50,269 nt of DNA, taken from positions 1 through 50,269 of the forward strand of contig JAICWV010000008.1 of NCBI GenBank assembly GCA_025966365.1. Reading direction: 5' to 3'. Source of the DNA: Chloroflexota bacterium. GTDB taxonomy: Bacteria; Chloroflexota; UBA5177. The translations under genes and the position numbers were made by a program. Below, piece by piece: positions 33,119 through 40,601 of the stretch. Numbering within the stretch: the first letter of the stretch is position 1; each line of letters starts with the position of its first letter. Below the pieces are notes generated by a model. That model saw only the letters and a list, made by a program, of their open reading frames with translations, was not told the origin of the DNA and searched no databases.

Positions 33119-34009
33119 CTATGTTCGGACGTCCACCCCCGCGACCGCTTCCAGGACCTTGAGGACGGCGGTGTAATCGTCCTTGCCGTATCCGGCCGCC
33201 TGCGATTCCAGGTACAACTGGCGCGCCAGGGCCGTAAAGAACGTGGGTGTCTGCTGCTCCCGACCGAGATCCAGCGCCAGATCCAGGTCTTTGGAGAGGA
33301 GCTCGGTGGTGAAACCGGGATGGAACGTACCGGTAAAGGCACGCAGCGGAAACTGATTGGCGAGCTGCCAGCTGGCTCCGGCGCTCAATCCCACCACCCG
33401 GGCCATGGTCTCCACGTCGGCTCCCGCCTTGGCTCCCATGACCAGTGCTTCGGCGGTGGCGCCAGCGATCACCCCGACGAGAGCGTTGTTGACCAGCTTG
33501 ATAATCTCACCGGAGCCGGACGGTCCCACGTGGAGGACGTTCTTTCCCATGGCGTCGAGCACCGGCTGCACGCGCTCGAATGCCCCTGCGTCCCCGCCCA
33601 CCATGATGGTAAGGGTCCCGGCCTCCGCTCCTTGCGTGCCGCCACTGACCGGCGCATCCAGGAAATCTACTCCCCGGTCGCGGGCCTCCCCCGCCAGCTG
33701 GCGGCTCACCGCCGGCGCGATGGTGCTCATGTCTACCACCGTGAGGCCCGGATGCGCTCCCTCCAGAATGCCCCCAACGCCTGCCACCACCTCCTGAACG
33801 TCGGGAGAGTTGGTGACCATCGTGATCGCGACGTCGGAGGTCCGGGCCAACTCCGCGGGCGAATCGGCCCAGCCCGCGCCCTCTCCGCGAATCGCCTCCG
33901 CGCTCTCGGGACGTCGGGCCCAGACCGTGAGCAGAAACCCCGCTTTCATGACGTTCCGGGCCATCGGCAGTCCCATCGCTCCCAGACCGACAATGCCGAC
34001 GTGCAGCAT
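33119..34009 (-). CDS. NAD(P)-dependent beta-hydroxyacid dehydrogenase (3-hydroxyisobutyrate dehydrogenase-like)
   Basis: A 296-residue enzyme. The N-terminal Rossmann motif GLGAMG is followed by DAPVSGGTQGAEAGTLTIMVGG (substrate-binding loop) and GSGEIIKLVNNAL, which holds the catalytic Lys. The C-terminal helical domain is complete (KDLDLALDLGREQQTPTFFTALARQLY). Family members oxidise 3-hydroxyisobutyrate or reduce tartronate semialdehyde and similar acids; specificity cannot be told here. GGGAGG lies before ATG 34009. It is divergent from the histidine kinase. Confidence 0.9.
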   Translation of the reverse strand: MLHVGIVGLGAMGLPMARNVMKAGFLLTVWARRPESAEAIRGEGAGWADSPAELARTSDVAITMVTNSPDVQEVVAGVGGILEGAHPGLTVVDMSTIAPAVSRQLAGEARDRGVDFLDAPVSGGTQGAEAGTLTIMVGGDAGAFERVQPVLDAMGKNVLHVGPSGSGEIIKLVNNALVGVIAGATAEALVMGAKAGADVETMARVVGLSAGASWQLANQFPLRAFTGTFHPGFTTELLSKDLDLALDLGREQQTPTFFTALARQLYLESQAAGYGKDDYTAVLKVLEAVAGVDVRT

Positions 34010-34075
34010 GGAATGTCGCCTCCCGTCTCAGCATAACGAACAGACCGGCGGGGGAAGCCATACACTTGATGCGAG

Positions 34076-35527
34076 ATGTTTGACAGCTTCCGCAGCCGCC
34101 TGGTGCTCTCGAATCTGCTCATCACGCTCATGGGCTTGATCGTCATGGTGGCGGTGTTTGCCAATCTGCTCGAGAATCACACCCGCGATGTAAAGCTGGA
34201 GGTACGCAAGGCGCAGGCGGCCGACATCTCCCGGCAGGTTGAGCGTCTCTACCGAACTCATGCCAGCACCATCCCCTTACAGACCCTGGTGGATACGTCC
34301 AGCCGCATCCTGGGCGCGCGCGTGATCATCGTCAGCCCGGTGACGAAGCAGGGCGGGGGCGTCCCGGTCGTGGACTCGGCCAAGAAGACTCTCTACTTCC
34401 ATGGATCGTGGAGCCTCCCGGATCGGCAGGAAATCCAGCGCGAGCTGGCTTCGGTCCACCAGCTCAGCCGTAACAGTAACCTCTACGAGTTCACCTCGCC
34501 CATCCACGGCACCAGTGGACGCAATGGCGGGGCAGTCGTCCTGATCGTGCAGGTGACACAGGTAACGCCCGGCCTCGGCGATCTCGCCAACGTCATCGCC
34601 GTCGGCCTGGCCACCGCGGTCGTCATCTGGATCCTCATCGGCATTTTCTTCACCGTCACCATCACGCGGCCATTGGTTCGGGTGATCGACGCCACGCACC
34701 GAATGGCGGGCGGCGACTACGGGGCGCGCGTCCAGGCATCGGAGGGCGGCGAGATGGGCCGGCTGGCCACAAGCTTCAACTCCATGGCCGAGCAGATCCA
34801 GCGATCCAATCAGGTCTTGAAAGACTTCGTGGCCAACGTCTCGCACGATCTCCGCACCCCCCTCACCATCGTCTCCGGCTTCTCGCAGGCGCTGCTCGAT
34901 CGCGCTGCCGAGCCGGACGACGCGGGGACGGTCATCCATGAGGAGGCGGAGAAAATGGAGCGCCTGGTAGGGGACCTCCTGCAGCTGACGCGGCTGGAAT
35001 CGGGTCTGATGCACCTGGACCGGCGCCCCATCGAGCCGGGGGCATTCCTGGATGGGATTGTTGCCCGCGTGACCCATGCCACCGCCGGCCGCCGCATCCC
35101 CGAACTGCAGGTCTCCGTTGACGAGGGGCTCCCCGCGCTCGACGCCGACCCGGTACAGCTGGAGCGAGCGCTTCAGAACCTGATCGGGAACGCCATTGAT
35201 TACACGCCTCCCTCGGGCACCATCACCCTGGCAGCCCGCGAAGTGGAGCGCCGATGGGTCGAGATCACGGTTTCCGATACGGGCTCCGGCATCGCCCGGG
35301 ACGACCTGCCGCGCGTCTTCGAGCGCTTCTATCGCTCCGACCGCAGCCGCGAGCGGGCGCATGGGCACTCCGGCTTGGGATTGGCTATTGTGCGGGAGAT
35401 CGTGGAGGCGCACGGCGGACAGGTGAGCGTGGAGAGCGAGCAGGGCCGGGGAACCACCTTTCGCCTGACCGTGCCGGCGATGTCCGCGCGTCCCGTTCCA
35501 CCGCGACACGAGGTGTTTGCCGGATGA
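34076..35527 (+). CDS. Membrane sensor histidine kinase with HAMP domain
   Basis: A 483-residue kinase: first membrane helix (about 9-31), extracytoplasmic sensor region, second helix (about 180-202), HAMP (TRPLVRVIDATHRMAGGDY), HisKA with the phosphoacceptor His in NVSHDLRTPL, and an HATPase_c domain with N (LQNLIGNAIDYTP), G1 (DTGSGI) and G2 (GHSGLGLAI) boxes. No response regulator adjoins; the orphan regulator at 31180 may be its partner. A TACACT box lies ten bases before the ATG. Its stop overlaps the methyltransferase start (ATGA). Confidence 0.92.
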   Translation: MFDSFRSRLVLSNLLITLMGLIVMVAVFANLLENHTRDVKLEVRKAQAADISRQVERLYRTHASTIPLQTLVDTSSRILGARVIIVSPVTKQGGGVPVVDSAKKTLYFHGSWSLPDRQEIQRELASVHQLSRNSNLYEFTSPIHGTSGRNGGAVVLIVQVTQVTPGLGDLANVIAVGLATAVVIWILIGIFFTVTITRPLVRVIDATHRMAGGDYGARVQASEGGEMGRLATSFNSMAEQIQRSNQVLKDFVANVSHDLRTPLTIVSGFSQALLDRAAEPDDAGTVIHEEAEKMERLVGDLLQLTRLESGLMHLDRRPIEPGAFLDGIVARVTHATAGRRIPELQVSVDEGLPALDADPVQLERALQNLIGNAIDYTPPSGTITLAAREVERRWVEITVSDTGSGIARDDLPRVFERFYRSDRSRERAHGHSGLGLAIVREIVEAHGGQVSVESEQGRGTTFRLTVPAMSARPVPPRHEVFAG

Positions 35528-36318
35528 TCAACTTCGACCGGGTCGCCGACATATACGATGCCACTCGCGGACTGCCGGAGGGCGTGGACGAGGCGATCGC
35601 GGACAGCATCGTGGCGGCAACCAATGCGGGACCGGGCACGCGGTTTCTCGAGCTGGGCGTAGGAACGGGGCGCATTGCCGCGCCGCTCATCCGCCGCGGC
35701 TTCCCGTTCACCGGCGTGGACATCTCCACCCAGATGCTGGACCACCTGCGCGAGAAGGTGGGAGACGTCCCCACCCTCACCCTGATCCAGGGCGATATCA
35801 CCCATCTGCCGTTGGAGGCCGGGAGTCAGGACGTCATCATTGCCGTCCATGTCTTTCACCTGATCAAGGAGTGGCGGAAGGTGCTCGACGAGGCGCTGCG
35901 CGTGCTGCAGCCAGATGGGTTCTTTATATACGGGGGAAACGTCTCTCCAGAGCGACTGGCAGGACAGGGAGACTATGGCCGCATCCGGGCGGAGTGGGCC
36001 CGCCTGGTCCGAGACATGGGCGCGGCCGCCAGCACGCGCTACGCCGAGTGGACCGACCTCCAGGAAGCTCTGACCGAGCGCGGCGCCTACATCGCCACCT
36101 ACCGGCCGGCTACCTGGACGCGCGAGTTCCGGCCCATCGACCTGATCGAGGCCATGCACCGCCGCACCTTCTCCGCCTCCTGGAATGTCCCCGACGCGGT
36201 AGTGGAACCGGTCCACCAGAAGCTCCTGGCCTGGGGAGAGGAGACCTTCGGCGATCTGAACGCACCCCTCGCCGAGGAAGAAGAGTTCCTGATCGACGTC
36301 TGCCGCCTGAACCGGTAA
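35524..36318 (+). CDS. Class I SAM-dependent methyltransferase
   Basis: A 264-residue methyltransferase of the Methyltransf_11/25 type. Motif I is FLELGVGTGRIA, the acidic residue after strand 2 is in FTGVDIS, motif II is LIQGDITHLPLEAGSQDVII, and motif III is LQPDGFFIYGG. The C-terminal part has an EFRPIDLIEAMHRR segment seen in many Chloroflexota/Actinobacteriota relatives. The substrate is unknown. It is translationally coupled to the kinase gene, an odd pairing. A GC hairpin (36338-36354) follows the stop. Confidence 0.88.
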   Translation: MINFDRVADIYDATRGLPEGVDEAIADSIVAATNAGPGTRFLELGVGTGRIAAPLIRRGFPFTGVDISTQMLDHLREKVGDVPTLTLIQGDITHLPLEAGSQDVIIAVHVFHLIKEWRKVLDEALRVLQPDGFFIYGGNVSPERLAGQGDYGRIRAEWARLVRDMGAAASTRYAEWTDLQEALTERGAYIATYRPATWTREFRPIDLIEAMHRRTFSASWNVPDAVVEPVHQKLLAWGEETFGDLNAPLAEEEEFLIDVCRLNR

Positions 36319-36373
36319 TGGGTTCCACGGCCACAGCGGCGGCCTCTGGCCGCTCACCACATGCGAACTCCTG

Positions 36374-36402
36374 TTGCCGGACAGGGCGAAACTTCGTACA
36401 CT
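36374..36402 (+). promoter_or_regulatory. Promoter of the tRNA-Leu pair
   Basis: -35 TTGCCG (36374-36379), 17-bp spacer, -10 TACACT (36397-36402), about 35 bp before the first tRNA. Confidence 0.65.
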
Positions 36403-36436
36403 TACATGTGCTGCCGGTGGCGGAGCGATCTCCCGA

Positions 36437-36523
36437 GCCGAGATGGCGGAATCGGTAGACGCGCCGGTCTCAAAAACCGGTGGCCGCGAGGCCGTGAGGG
36501 TTCGAGTCCCTCTCTCGGTACCA
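36437..36523 (+). tRNA. tRNA-Leu (CAA)
   Basis: Complete class II tRNA with 7-bp acceptor stem GCCGAGA/TCTCGGT, anticodon stem CCGGT/ACCGG around CTCAAAA (anticodon CAA, codon UUG), a long variable arm (GGCC-GCGA-GGCC), T arm GAGGG-TTCGAGT-CCCTC, and encoded CCA. Confidence 0.96.
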
Positions 36524-36536
36524 CAATTACATACAT

Positions 36537-36623
36537 GCGGCTGTGGCGGAACTGGTAGACGCGCATGGTTCAGGTCCATGTTCCTGCAAGGGAGTGGGGG
36601 TTCGAGTCCCTTCAGCCGCACCA
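36537..36623 (+). tRNA. tRNA-Leu (CAG)
   Basis: Class II tRNA with acceptor stem GCGGCTG/CAGCCGC, anticodon stem CATGG/CCATG around TTCAGGT (anticodon CAG, codon CUG), a variable arm CCT-GCAA-GGG, T arm GGGGG-TTCGAGT-CCCTT, and encoded CCA. Its last 20 bases plus GA recur at 38079, marking it as the attachment site of the island that follows. Confidence 0.96.
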
Positions 36624-36625
36624 GA
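36604..36625. repeat. attL-like repeat in tRNA-Leu 3' end
   Basis: 22-bp sequence running from the T arm through CCA and GA; identical to 38079-38100. Confidence 0.75.
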
Positions 36626-36629
36626 ACAG

Positions 36630-36670
36630 AACACCCCGAGCATTCGTCGCGATCGGCAGCTCGGGGTGTT
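36630..36670 (+). terminator. Terminator after tRNA-Leu (CAG)
   Basis: Perfect 12-bp stem AACACCCCGAGC / GCTCGGGGTGTT with a 17-base loop, followed by GCTTCCTTT. It lies on the island side of the repeat. Confidence 0.75.
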
Positions 36671-36759
36671 GCTTCCTTTGCAGAGCACGGGTTTCGATCT
36701 CACAGGCGCCACTTTCTTTCTTCTGGCCGGGGTCGACACAATAGTGCGAGAGTACCCCG

Positions 36760-37095
36760 ATGGAAGACAAAGTTATCACTACCGCGGCGTCGACGCGACC
36801 CACCATGGAAGGTCTGCGTGCACTCAGGCGTGAGATTTTGGACGTCGCAGCAAGGCACGGGGCAAGCGACGTCCGGGTCTTCGGATCCGTTGCCCGTGGG
36901 GACGCTGACGAGCGCAGTGATGTCGACGTGCTTCTTGACGTGGATGCCGAGGCTCGTGGCCTCGCCTACTTCGGTATGCTCGAAGATCTGAGGCGAGATT
37001 TTGAGTCAGTGCTCCATCGCGACGTCGATGTCGTTGACGCGGCCAGCCTGAACAGTATGCGGGAGCGCGTTTTGAGCGAAGCTTTACCCCTGTGA
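36760..37095 (+). CDS. MNT-domain nucleotidyltransferase antitoxin (MntA-like)
   Basis: A 111-residue minimal nucleotidyltransferase. The GSxAR(G)-xD(S)DxD catalytic motif is VFGSVARGDADERSDVDVLLDV, and a third Asp is in RDVDVVD. In HEPN/MNT modules this protein AMPylates and silences the HEPN RNase. The HEPN partner overlaps its stop but is truncated here, so the antitoxin may now be without a target. No clear Shine-Dalgarno precedes the ATG. It is transcribed away from the tRNA. Confidence 0.88.
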   Translation: MEDKVITTAASTRPTMEGLRALRREILDVAARHGASDVRVFGSVARGDADERSDVDVLLDVDAEARGLAYFGMLEDLRRDFESVLHRDVDVVDAASLNSMRERVLSEALPL

Positions 37096-37178
37096 GGTCA
37101 GACTACGTCTATCTCGCATACATCAAGGAGAGCATTGGCTTCATCGGCACGAGCCTCGCGGGAAGCGGCGCATCCCGA
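37092..37178 (+). pseudogene. Truncated HEPN (DUF86-like) toxin
   Basis: The frame starts MRSDYVYLAYIKESIGFIG, the usual start of HEPN/DUF86 toxins paired with MNT antitoxins, and overlaps mntA by four bases as in intact modules. After about 27 residues the family similarity stops and the frame runs antisense through the MazF-like gene. The catalytic RX4-6H motif is therefore lost. The break, around 37170-37205, marks the junction with the next module. Confidence 0.65.
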
Positions 37179-37210
37179 ACACCCGTGTACCGACGCAGTC
37201 TCGGTGGGTG

Positions 37211-37534
37211 CTATGTGTCGCACGCGACAGCAATCGCGAGAGCCTGGCACACGTCCGTCATGGTGGCGGGCGAGACCCGCCCTACCCTCTTCACGAGGCG
37301 GGAACGACTCACGAGTTGGACATTGTCCAGATTCACGACCGATTGGAGCCGTATTCCGCTGGCAGGACCGATCGGCACCTCCGTCGAGAGCCCCCGGATC
37401 GTTGACGTGACCGGTGCGGCTATCACCGCATGCAGCAGGGCTCCCAGGGGATCGCGCGTGAGCACGACGATCGGACGTACTTTGTCGAGCCGAGCGAGCC
37501 AGACCTCGGCGCGTCTCGGAACGGGATCAGTCAC
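37211..37534 (-). CDS. MazF/PemK-type mRNA interferase toxin
   Basis: A 107-residue toxin of the PemK/MazF family. The N-terminal RAEVWLARLDKVRPIVVLTRD matches the RGEVWLxxL...RPVVVLSRD core. The Thr of PVTSTIRGLSTEV and the basic residue in that loop fit the catalytic site, and SVVNLDNVQLVSRSRL matches the QLR-containing strand. It is expected to cleave mRNA at specific sites. It overlaps the upstream antitoxin by four bases (ATGA). Its 3' end abuts the truncated HEPN gene. Confidence 0.88.
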   Translation of the reverse strand: MTDPVPRRAEVWLARLDKVRPIVVLTRDPLGALLHAVIAAPVTSTIRGLSTEVPIGPASGIRLQSVVNLDNVQLVSRSRLVKRVGRVSPATMTDVCQALAIAVACDT

Positions 37535-37788
37535 GTCTCGTCCGCGTACAGGGCTTCCCAGTCGGTCTCGTCCAGCGGTGCCGAGTCGGCGAGCGCGCCA
37601 ATCTCGCTCTCGGCGGGAGTCGGAGGCACGCGCTGGTAGGCTGCGATGTCTCGCCGCCGGCGTTCTGCCCGAATCAGCTGATCGAGTGCGAGATCCACTA
37701 CCTCCGACGTCGAGGCCGCGCCTACCAACGACCGGGCATTTTCGGCCTTTGACCGATCCAGGGTGATCGTGACCTTCTGCTTCGCCAT
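37531..37788 (-). CDS. Antitoxin of the MazF-like pair (ribbon-helix-helix type)
   Basis: An 85-residue antitoxin. The N-terminal MAKQKVTITLDRSKAENARSL...STSEVVDLALDQLIR fits a ribbon-helix-helix DNA-binding domain. The acidic C-terminus (SAPLDETDWEALYADET) would wrap the toxin. It lies upstream of and overlaps the toxin, as in mazEF and related loci, and should autorepress the operon. ATG 37797 is an alternative start. A diverged copy of its 5' part lies at 39217-39285. Confidence 0.85.
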   Translation of the reverse strand: MAKQKVTITLDRSKAENARSLVGAASTSEVVDLALDQLIRAERRRRDIAAYQRVPPTPAESEIGALADSAPLDETDWEALYADET

Positions 37789-38078
37789 ACCCCGCATACT
37801 ACCACGAGGCAGTATGATCGGGCATCCGAAACCGATGTCTAACGGCAGAAGTGATCGCAGCCTCACCTTTATGCGCGTGAACGGTGAACGTGAGCGTACA
37901 GGTGGTACCCGTACCCCGGTCACACGGTCAAGTTCATCTCGGAACAAGGCCGTGCGTGTCCAGTCGCTGGCAGCGGGAACTCGCCATGAGGCGTCAAGTG
38001 CGGCGAGGATCGGATCGGTGCCGACGACAAGGATTGCATTCTGACCTGTGTGCAACGTCGATTGGAATATGTGCGCTT
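37789..38078. other. Non-coding remainder of the island
   Basis: No supportable gene. The minus-strand frame upstream of the antitoxin (to 38055) contains NAILVVGTDPILAALD, faintly like the start of a VapC/PIN toxin, but has no start signal or continuation. It may be a decayed toxin fragment, as well as the antitoxin promoter region. Confidence 0.35.
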
Positions 38079-38100
38079 GAGTCCCTTCAGCCGCACCAGA
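38079..38100. repeat. attR-like repeat, copy of tRNA-Leu 3' end
   Basis: Identical to 36604-36625, with no tRNA body attached. It is followed directly by a terminator hairpin, as expected of the original tRNA downstream region displaced by integration. Confidence 0.75.
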
Positions 38101-38106
38101 GGGGAT

Positions 38107-38139
38107 CCCCGCGAGTTGCTCAGCTCACGGGGTTCTTCC
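38107..38139 (+). terminator. Terminator hairpin beyond attR
   Basis: CCCCG-C-GAG / CTC-A-CGGGG around an 8-base loop, followed by TTCTTCC. Probably the original terminator of tRNA-Leu(CAG). Confidence 0.6.
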
Positions 38140-38223
38140 GTGTCGGTGCGACGGAGAATTGCGATTACCCGCACTCTGACAGTGGGGTGGGCGCGCTACC
38201 GGATCACGGTTAATTCCATTGCG

Positions 38224-38252
38224 TTGACAATTGCCCACGCAGTTCGCATAGT
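38224..38252 (+). promoter_or_regulatory. Promoter of leaderless secreted-protein gene
   Basis: Perfect -35 TTGACA (38224-38229), 17-bp spacer, -10 CATAGT (38247-38252). The ATG begins seven bases after the -10, on the predicted transcription start. Confidence 0.75.
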
Positions 38253-38258
38253 GTGTCC

Positions 38259-39215
38259 ATGGACAACTGGGCGGGGCGCCGAAATCTGCGCCGGCGCATT
38301 GCGCTGACGGTGGCGCTGGCGGCCACCGCGATCGCCGTCTTTGGACCAGCTGCCCTCGCTGCCACCAAACCCGTGGATGTCCGGTTCCAGCACCCGCTCA
38401 ACGGCCCGGCAACGGTTACGACGCGGTCGTTCTACCTGGTGGGGAAGTGGCAAATGAACTACGCGATCTTCTGCCCCCATGTGGCCAGGCCAAGATTCAC
38501 CATCGCCGTCCTCGAGTCAAACGGACGGCGTGCCTTCCGTCCCGACGTCTTCTACAAGGACGGGAAGGCCGCGAGCGTGCAGCCGATTGCGGGCGTCACG
38601 AAGTATCCGCATGGTGGCACCCTTCACCTGTTGATCCGCTCATCCCGCTGCCAATGGTCGATCACCATCCTCGGCCGTACTCCCAGGCCGACGCCGCTCC
38701 CGCCCACCGCGACGCCCACCGCCACACCCGTGCCGACCAACCTGGCGATCTCCTTGCACGCGTGCGACGCGACCTGCGAGAGCCTGGGCGTCTCGGTCTC
38801 CTACGCCAACGGCGTCGCTGCTCTGAGTGATCCTAAGTCCGGAGCCGCGGTCCAGGCGAGCCGATTCGGTATCGGCAAGACACCTGACGGCCTCTATCAC
38901 GTCGACGTCTATGAGAGCGAGCACATGACCGTGCCCACCGATAGTGAGTACACCGATCTCCAGTCGACCGCGGGGCATTTTGGTCTCGACGGCCACGGGC
39001 TCGCCCTCGACTTCCGTGGAGACTTCTGCCCGGCGGGACTCAGCCCGCTTATGGAGGACAAAGACCTCTCGCCGGGCGACTCCAACCAGGGCTGGATGTG
39101 CAGCCGCGGAATCGACTCCGGGCTCTTGTCCGCCCGCTACGACCTCGTCTACGGCAACGACTCCAACCTCTTTGGCCAGTCGATTGGCATGGTCGACCTG
39201 AAGGCGGTGCCGTAG
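38259..39215 (+). CDS. Secreted protein with Pro/Thr-rich linker
   Basis: A protein of about 318 residues. A twin-Arg-like N-terminus (RRNLRRRIALTVALAATAIAV) forms a signal peptide ending ...AALA. An N-terminal domain with two Cys (FCPHV, SSRCQW) is joined by a PTPLPPTATPTATPVPT linker to a C-terminal domain with Cys residues (HACDATC, DFCPAG, WMCSRG) that may form disulfides. Function is not recognised; extracellular binding is likely. ATG 38259 is chosen because the promoter places the transcript start there; GTG 38253 lies at the -10 edge. It lies just outside the tRNA island. Confidence 0.7.
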   Translation: MDNWAGRRNLRRRIALTVALAATAIAVFGPAALAATKPVDVRFQHPLNGPATVTTRSFYLVGKWQMNYAIFCPHVARPRFTIAVLESNGRRAFRPDVFYKDGKAASVQPIAGVTKYPHGGTLHLLIRSSRCQWSITILGRTPRPTPLPPTATPTATPVPTNLAISLHACDATCESLGVSVSYANGVAALSDPKSGAAVQASRFGIGKTPDGLYHVDVYESEHMTVPTDSEYTDLQSTAGHFGLDGHGLALDFRGDFCPAGLSPLMEDKDLSPGDSNQGWMCSRGIDSGLLSARYDLVYGNDSNLFGQSIGMVDLKAVP

Positions 39216-39216
39216 G

Positions 39217-39285
39217 CGAGGCCGCACCCACCAACGACCGGGCATTTTCGGCCTTTGACCGATCCACGGAGATAGTGACCTTCTG
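39217..39285 (-). pseudogene. Antitoxin gene fragment (copy of 37711-37779)
   Basis: 69-bp stretch matching the 5' part of the antitoxin gene at 64 of 69 positions; the minus strand reads VDRSKAENARSLVGAA. It has no intact start or C-terminus and begins just after the secreted protein's stop. It is in the same orientation as the intact copy, so the two form a direct repeat 1.5 kb apart. Confidence 0.75.
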
Positions 39286-39365
39286 TATCGATGCTCACAG
39301 CTGGCCCCTGAGGTCATCCACTACTCGGCTGAGGACTTCAGGCCGATTTACGGTAGTATTCCGAC

Positions 39366-39896
39366 ATGGAAATTGAACCGGACACCAAAGATTGGACCTG
39401 GGTTCTCGAGAAACCGTGCCCCGAGTGCGGCCTCGACACCCGGCAGATCCGCCGCGAGGATGTTCCTCGCTTGCTCCGTGACGTGGCCGCCTCCTGGGCA
39501 ACAGTCCTTGAAGACAGGGAGGATGTCCGCACGCGGCCTTCACCTCAGGTCTGGTCGCCACTTGAATATGCCTGCCATGTTCGTGACGTGTTCCGCCTCT
39601 ACGACCAGCGTCTTGACCGCATGCTCGGGGAGGAGGACCCGCTCTATCAAAATTGGGATCAGGATGCCGCAGCAATCACGGGGCGGTATGGGGAGCAAGA
39701 TCCAGCCAGAGTCAGGTCAGAGCTCTCTGCTGCCGCCGATGACCTCGCTGCGCGATTTGAACGCGTCCGTGAGGGAGAGTGGGAGAGGCCCGGACGGCGG
39801 AGCGACGGCGCTCAATTCACAGTTGAGACGTTCGCCCGCTACCTTATCCACGACCCGATTCACCATCTCCACGATGTGAATGGACCGCCCCGCTGA
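39366..39896 (+). CDS. DinB family protein
   Basis: A 176-residue four-helix-bundle protein of the DinB/YfiT type. The three metal-ligand His are in YACHVRDV and HDPIHHLHDV. An N-terminal CPECG segment is an unusual extra. Family members are metal-dependent and include thiol transferases; the substrate is unknown. A TAGTAT box ends seven bases before ATG 39366 and no Shine-Dalgarno is present, so this gene may also be leaderless. It overlaps the next start by one base (TGATG). Confidence 0.82.
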   Translation: MEIEPDTKDWTWVLEKPCPECGLDTRQIRREDVPRLLRDVAASWATVLEDREDVRTRPSPQVWSPLEYACHVRDVFRLYDQRLDRMLGEEDPLYQNWDQDAAAITGRYGEQDPARVRSELSAAADDLAARFERVREGEWERPGRRSDGAQFTVETFARYLIHDPIHHLHDVNGPPR

Positions 39897-40474
39897 TGCC
39901 CGATGAGACGGATCTCCCCGTTGCCTCGCTCCCTTCCGGGGAGGCATGGGAGCGATGGCTGGAGAAGGAACACGAACGATCGACGGGAGTCTGGCTGAAG
40001 ATTGCCAAAAAGGGTTCCGGCACCGAAACTGTGTCGTACGCAGAGGCGCTTGAGGTGGCGCTCTGCTATGGCTGGATTGACGGACAGAAGAGCGGTCTTG
40101 ACGATACCCACTGGCTCCAGCGATTCACCCCACGGACGCCGCGGAGCAAGTGGTCCAGGATCAACCGTGACAAAGCGACGGAGCTCATAGAGCAGGGGAA
40201 AATGAGACCCGCAGGGTTGCACGAGGTAGAGCGAGCGAAGGCCGACGGACGGTGGGATGCCGCGTATGCGGGCCAGCGCACGGCGACTATTCCGAAGGAT
40301 TTCGCCCATGCCCTGGACCAGAACCCTGCCGCCAGGGAGTTCTTTGCCACGCTCACCGGCGCCAACCGCTACGCCTTCCTGTACCGTCTCCACGAGGCAA
40401 AGCGGCCGGAAACGCGTGCGCGCCGCATCGATCGGTTCATCGAGATGCTCAACGAGGGGAAGACCCTTCATTGA
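39896..40474 (+). CDS. YdeI/OmdA family protein
   Basis: A 192-residue protein of the YdeI/OmpD-associated family. Landmarks are GVWLKIAKKGSGTETVSYAEALE, CYGWIDGQKSGLDD, QRFTPRTPRSKWS and a C-terminal KRPETRARRIDRFIEMLNEG. Relatives give resistance to polymyxin or bacteriocin in some species; the molecular role is unknown. It is coupled to the DinB gene, a pairing of stress-related genes, probably one transcript. Confidence 0.85.
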   Translation: MPDETDLPVASLPSGEAWERWLEKEHERSTGVWLKIAKKGSGTETVSYAEALEVALCYGWIDGQKSGLDDTHWLQRFTPRTPRSKWSRINRDKATELIEQGKMRPAGLHEVERAKADGRWDAAYAGQRTATIPKDFAHALDQNPAAREFFATLTGANRYAFLYRLHEAKRPETRARRIDRFIEMLNEGKTLH

Positions 40475-40601
40475 CCTCGCCAGAGCCCACCGTGGACGGT
40501 CGTCTGAAGCAGGGATGGCACACAACCAGGCCAGGGGACGCAATGAGTACAGTTGACGCGAGCACTGAGACCACTCCAAGCCTTGCCATCCGGAGGGAGA
40601 C

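Larger units (their letters stand above)
36626..38078. mobile_element. tRNA-bounded toxin-antitoxin island (1.45 kb)
   Basis: The interval between the two 22-bp repeats contains only toxin-antitoxin genes: an MNT antitoxin, a truncated HEPN toxin and a MazEF-like pair. No integrase remains. Integration into tRNA 3' ends with a duplicated end is the hallmark of tyrosine-recombinase elements, so this is probably the remnant of a larger element kept by addictive modules. Confidence 0.65.

Noticed and set aside
36374-36991. 205-codon frame across the tRNA pair
   Set aside because: Overlaps two complete tRNA genes and mntA; a by-product of composition.
37182-37766. Continuation of the HEPN frame to 224 residues
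   Set aside because: After the first ~27 residues the frame is antisense to the MazF-like toxin and antitoxin, so only the start is treated as a HEPN remnant.
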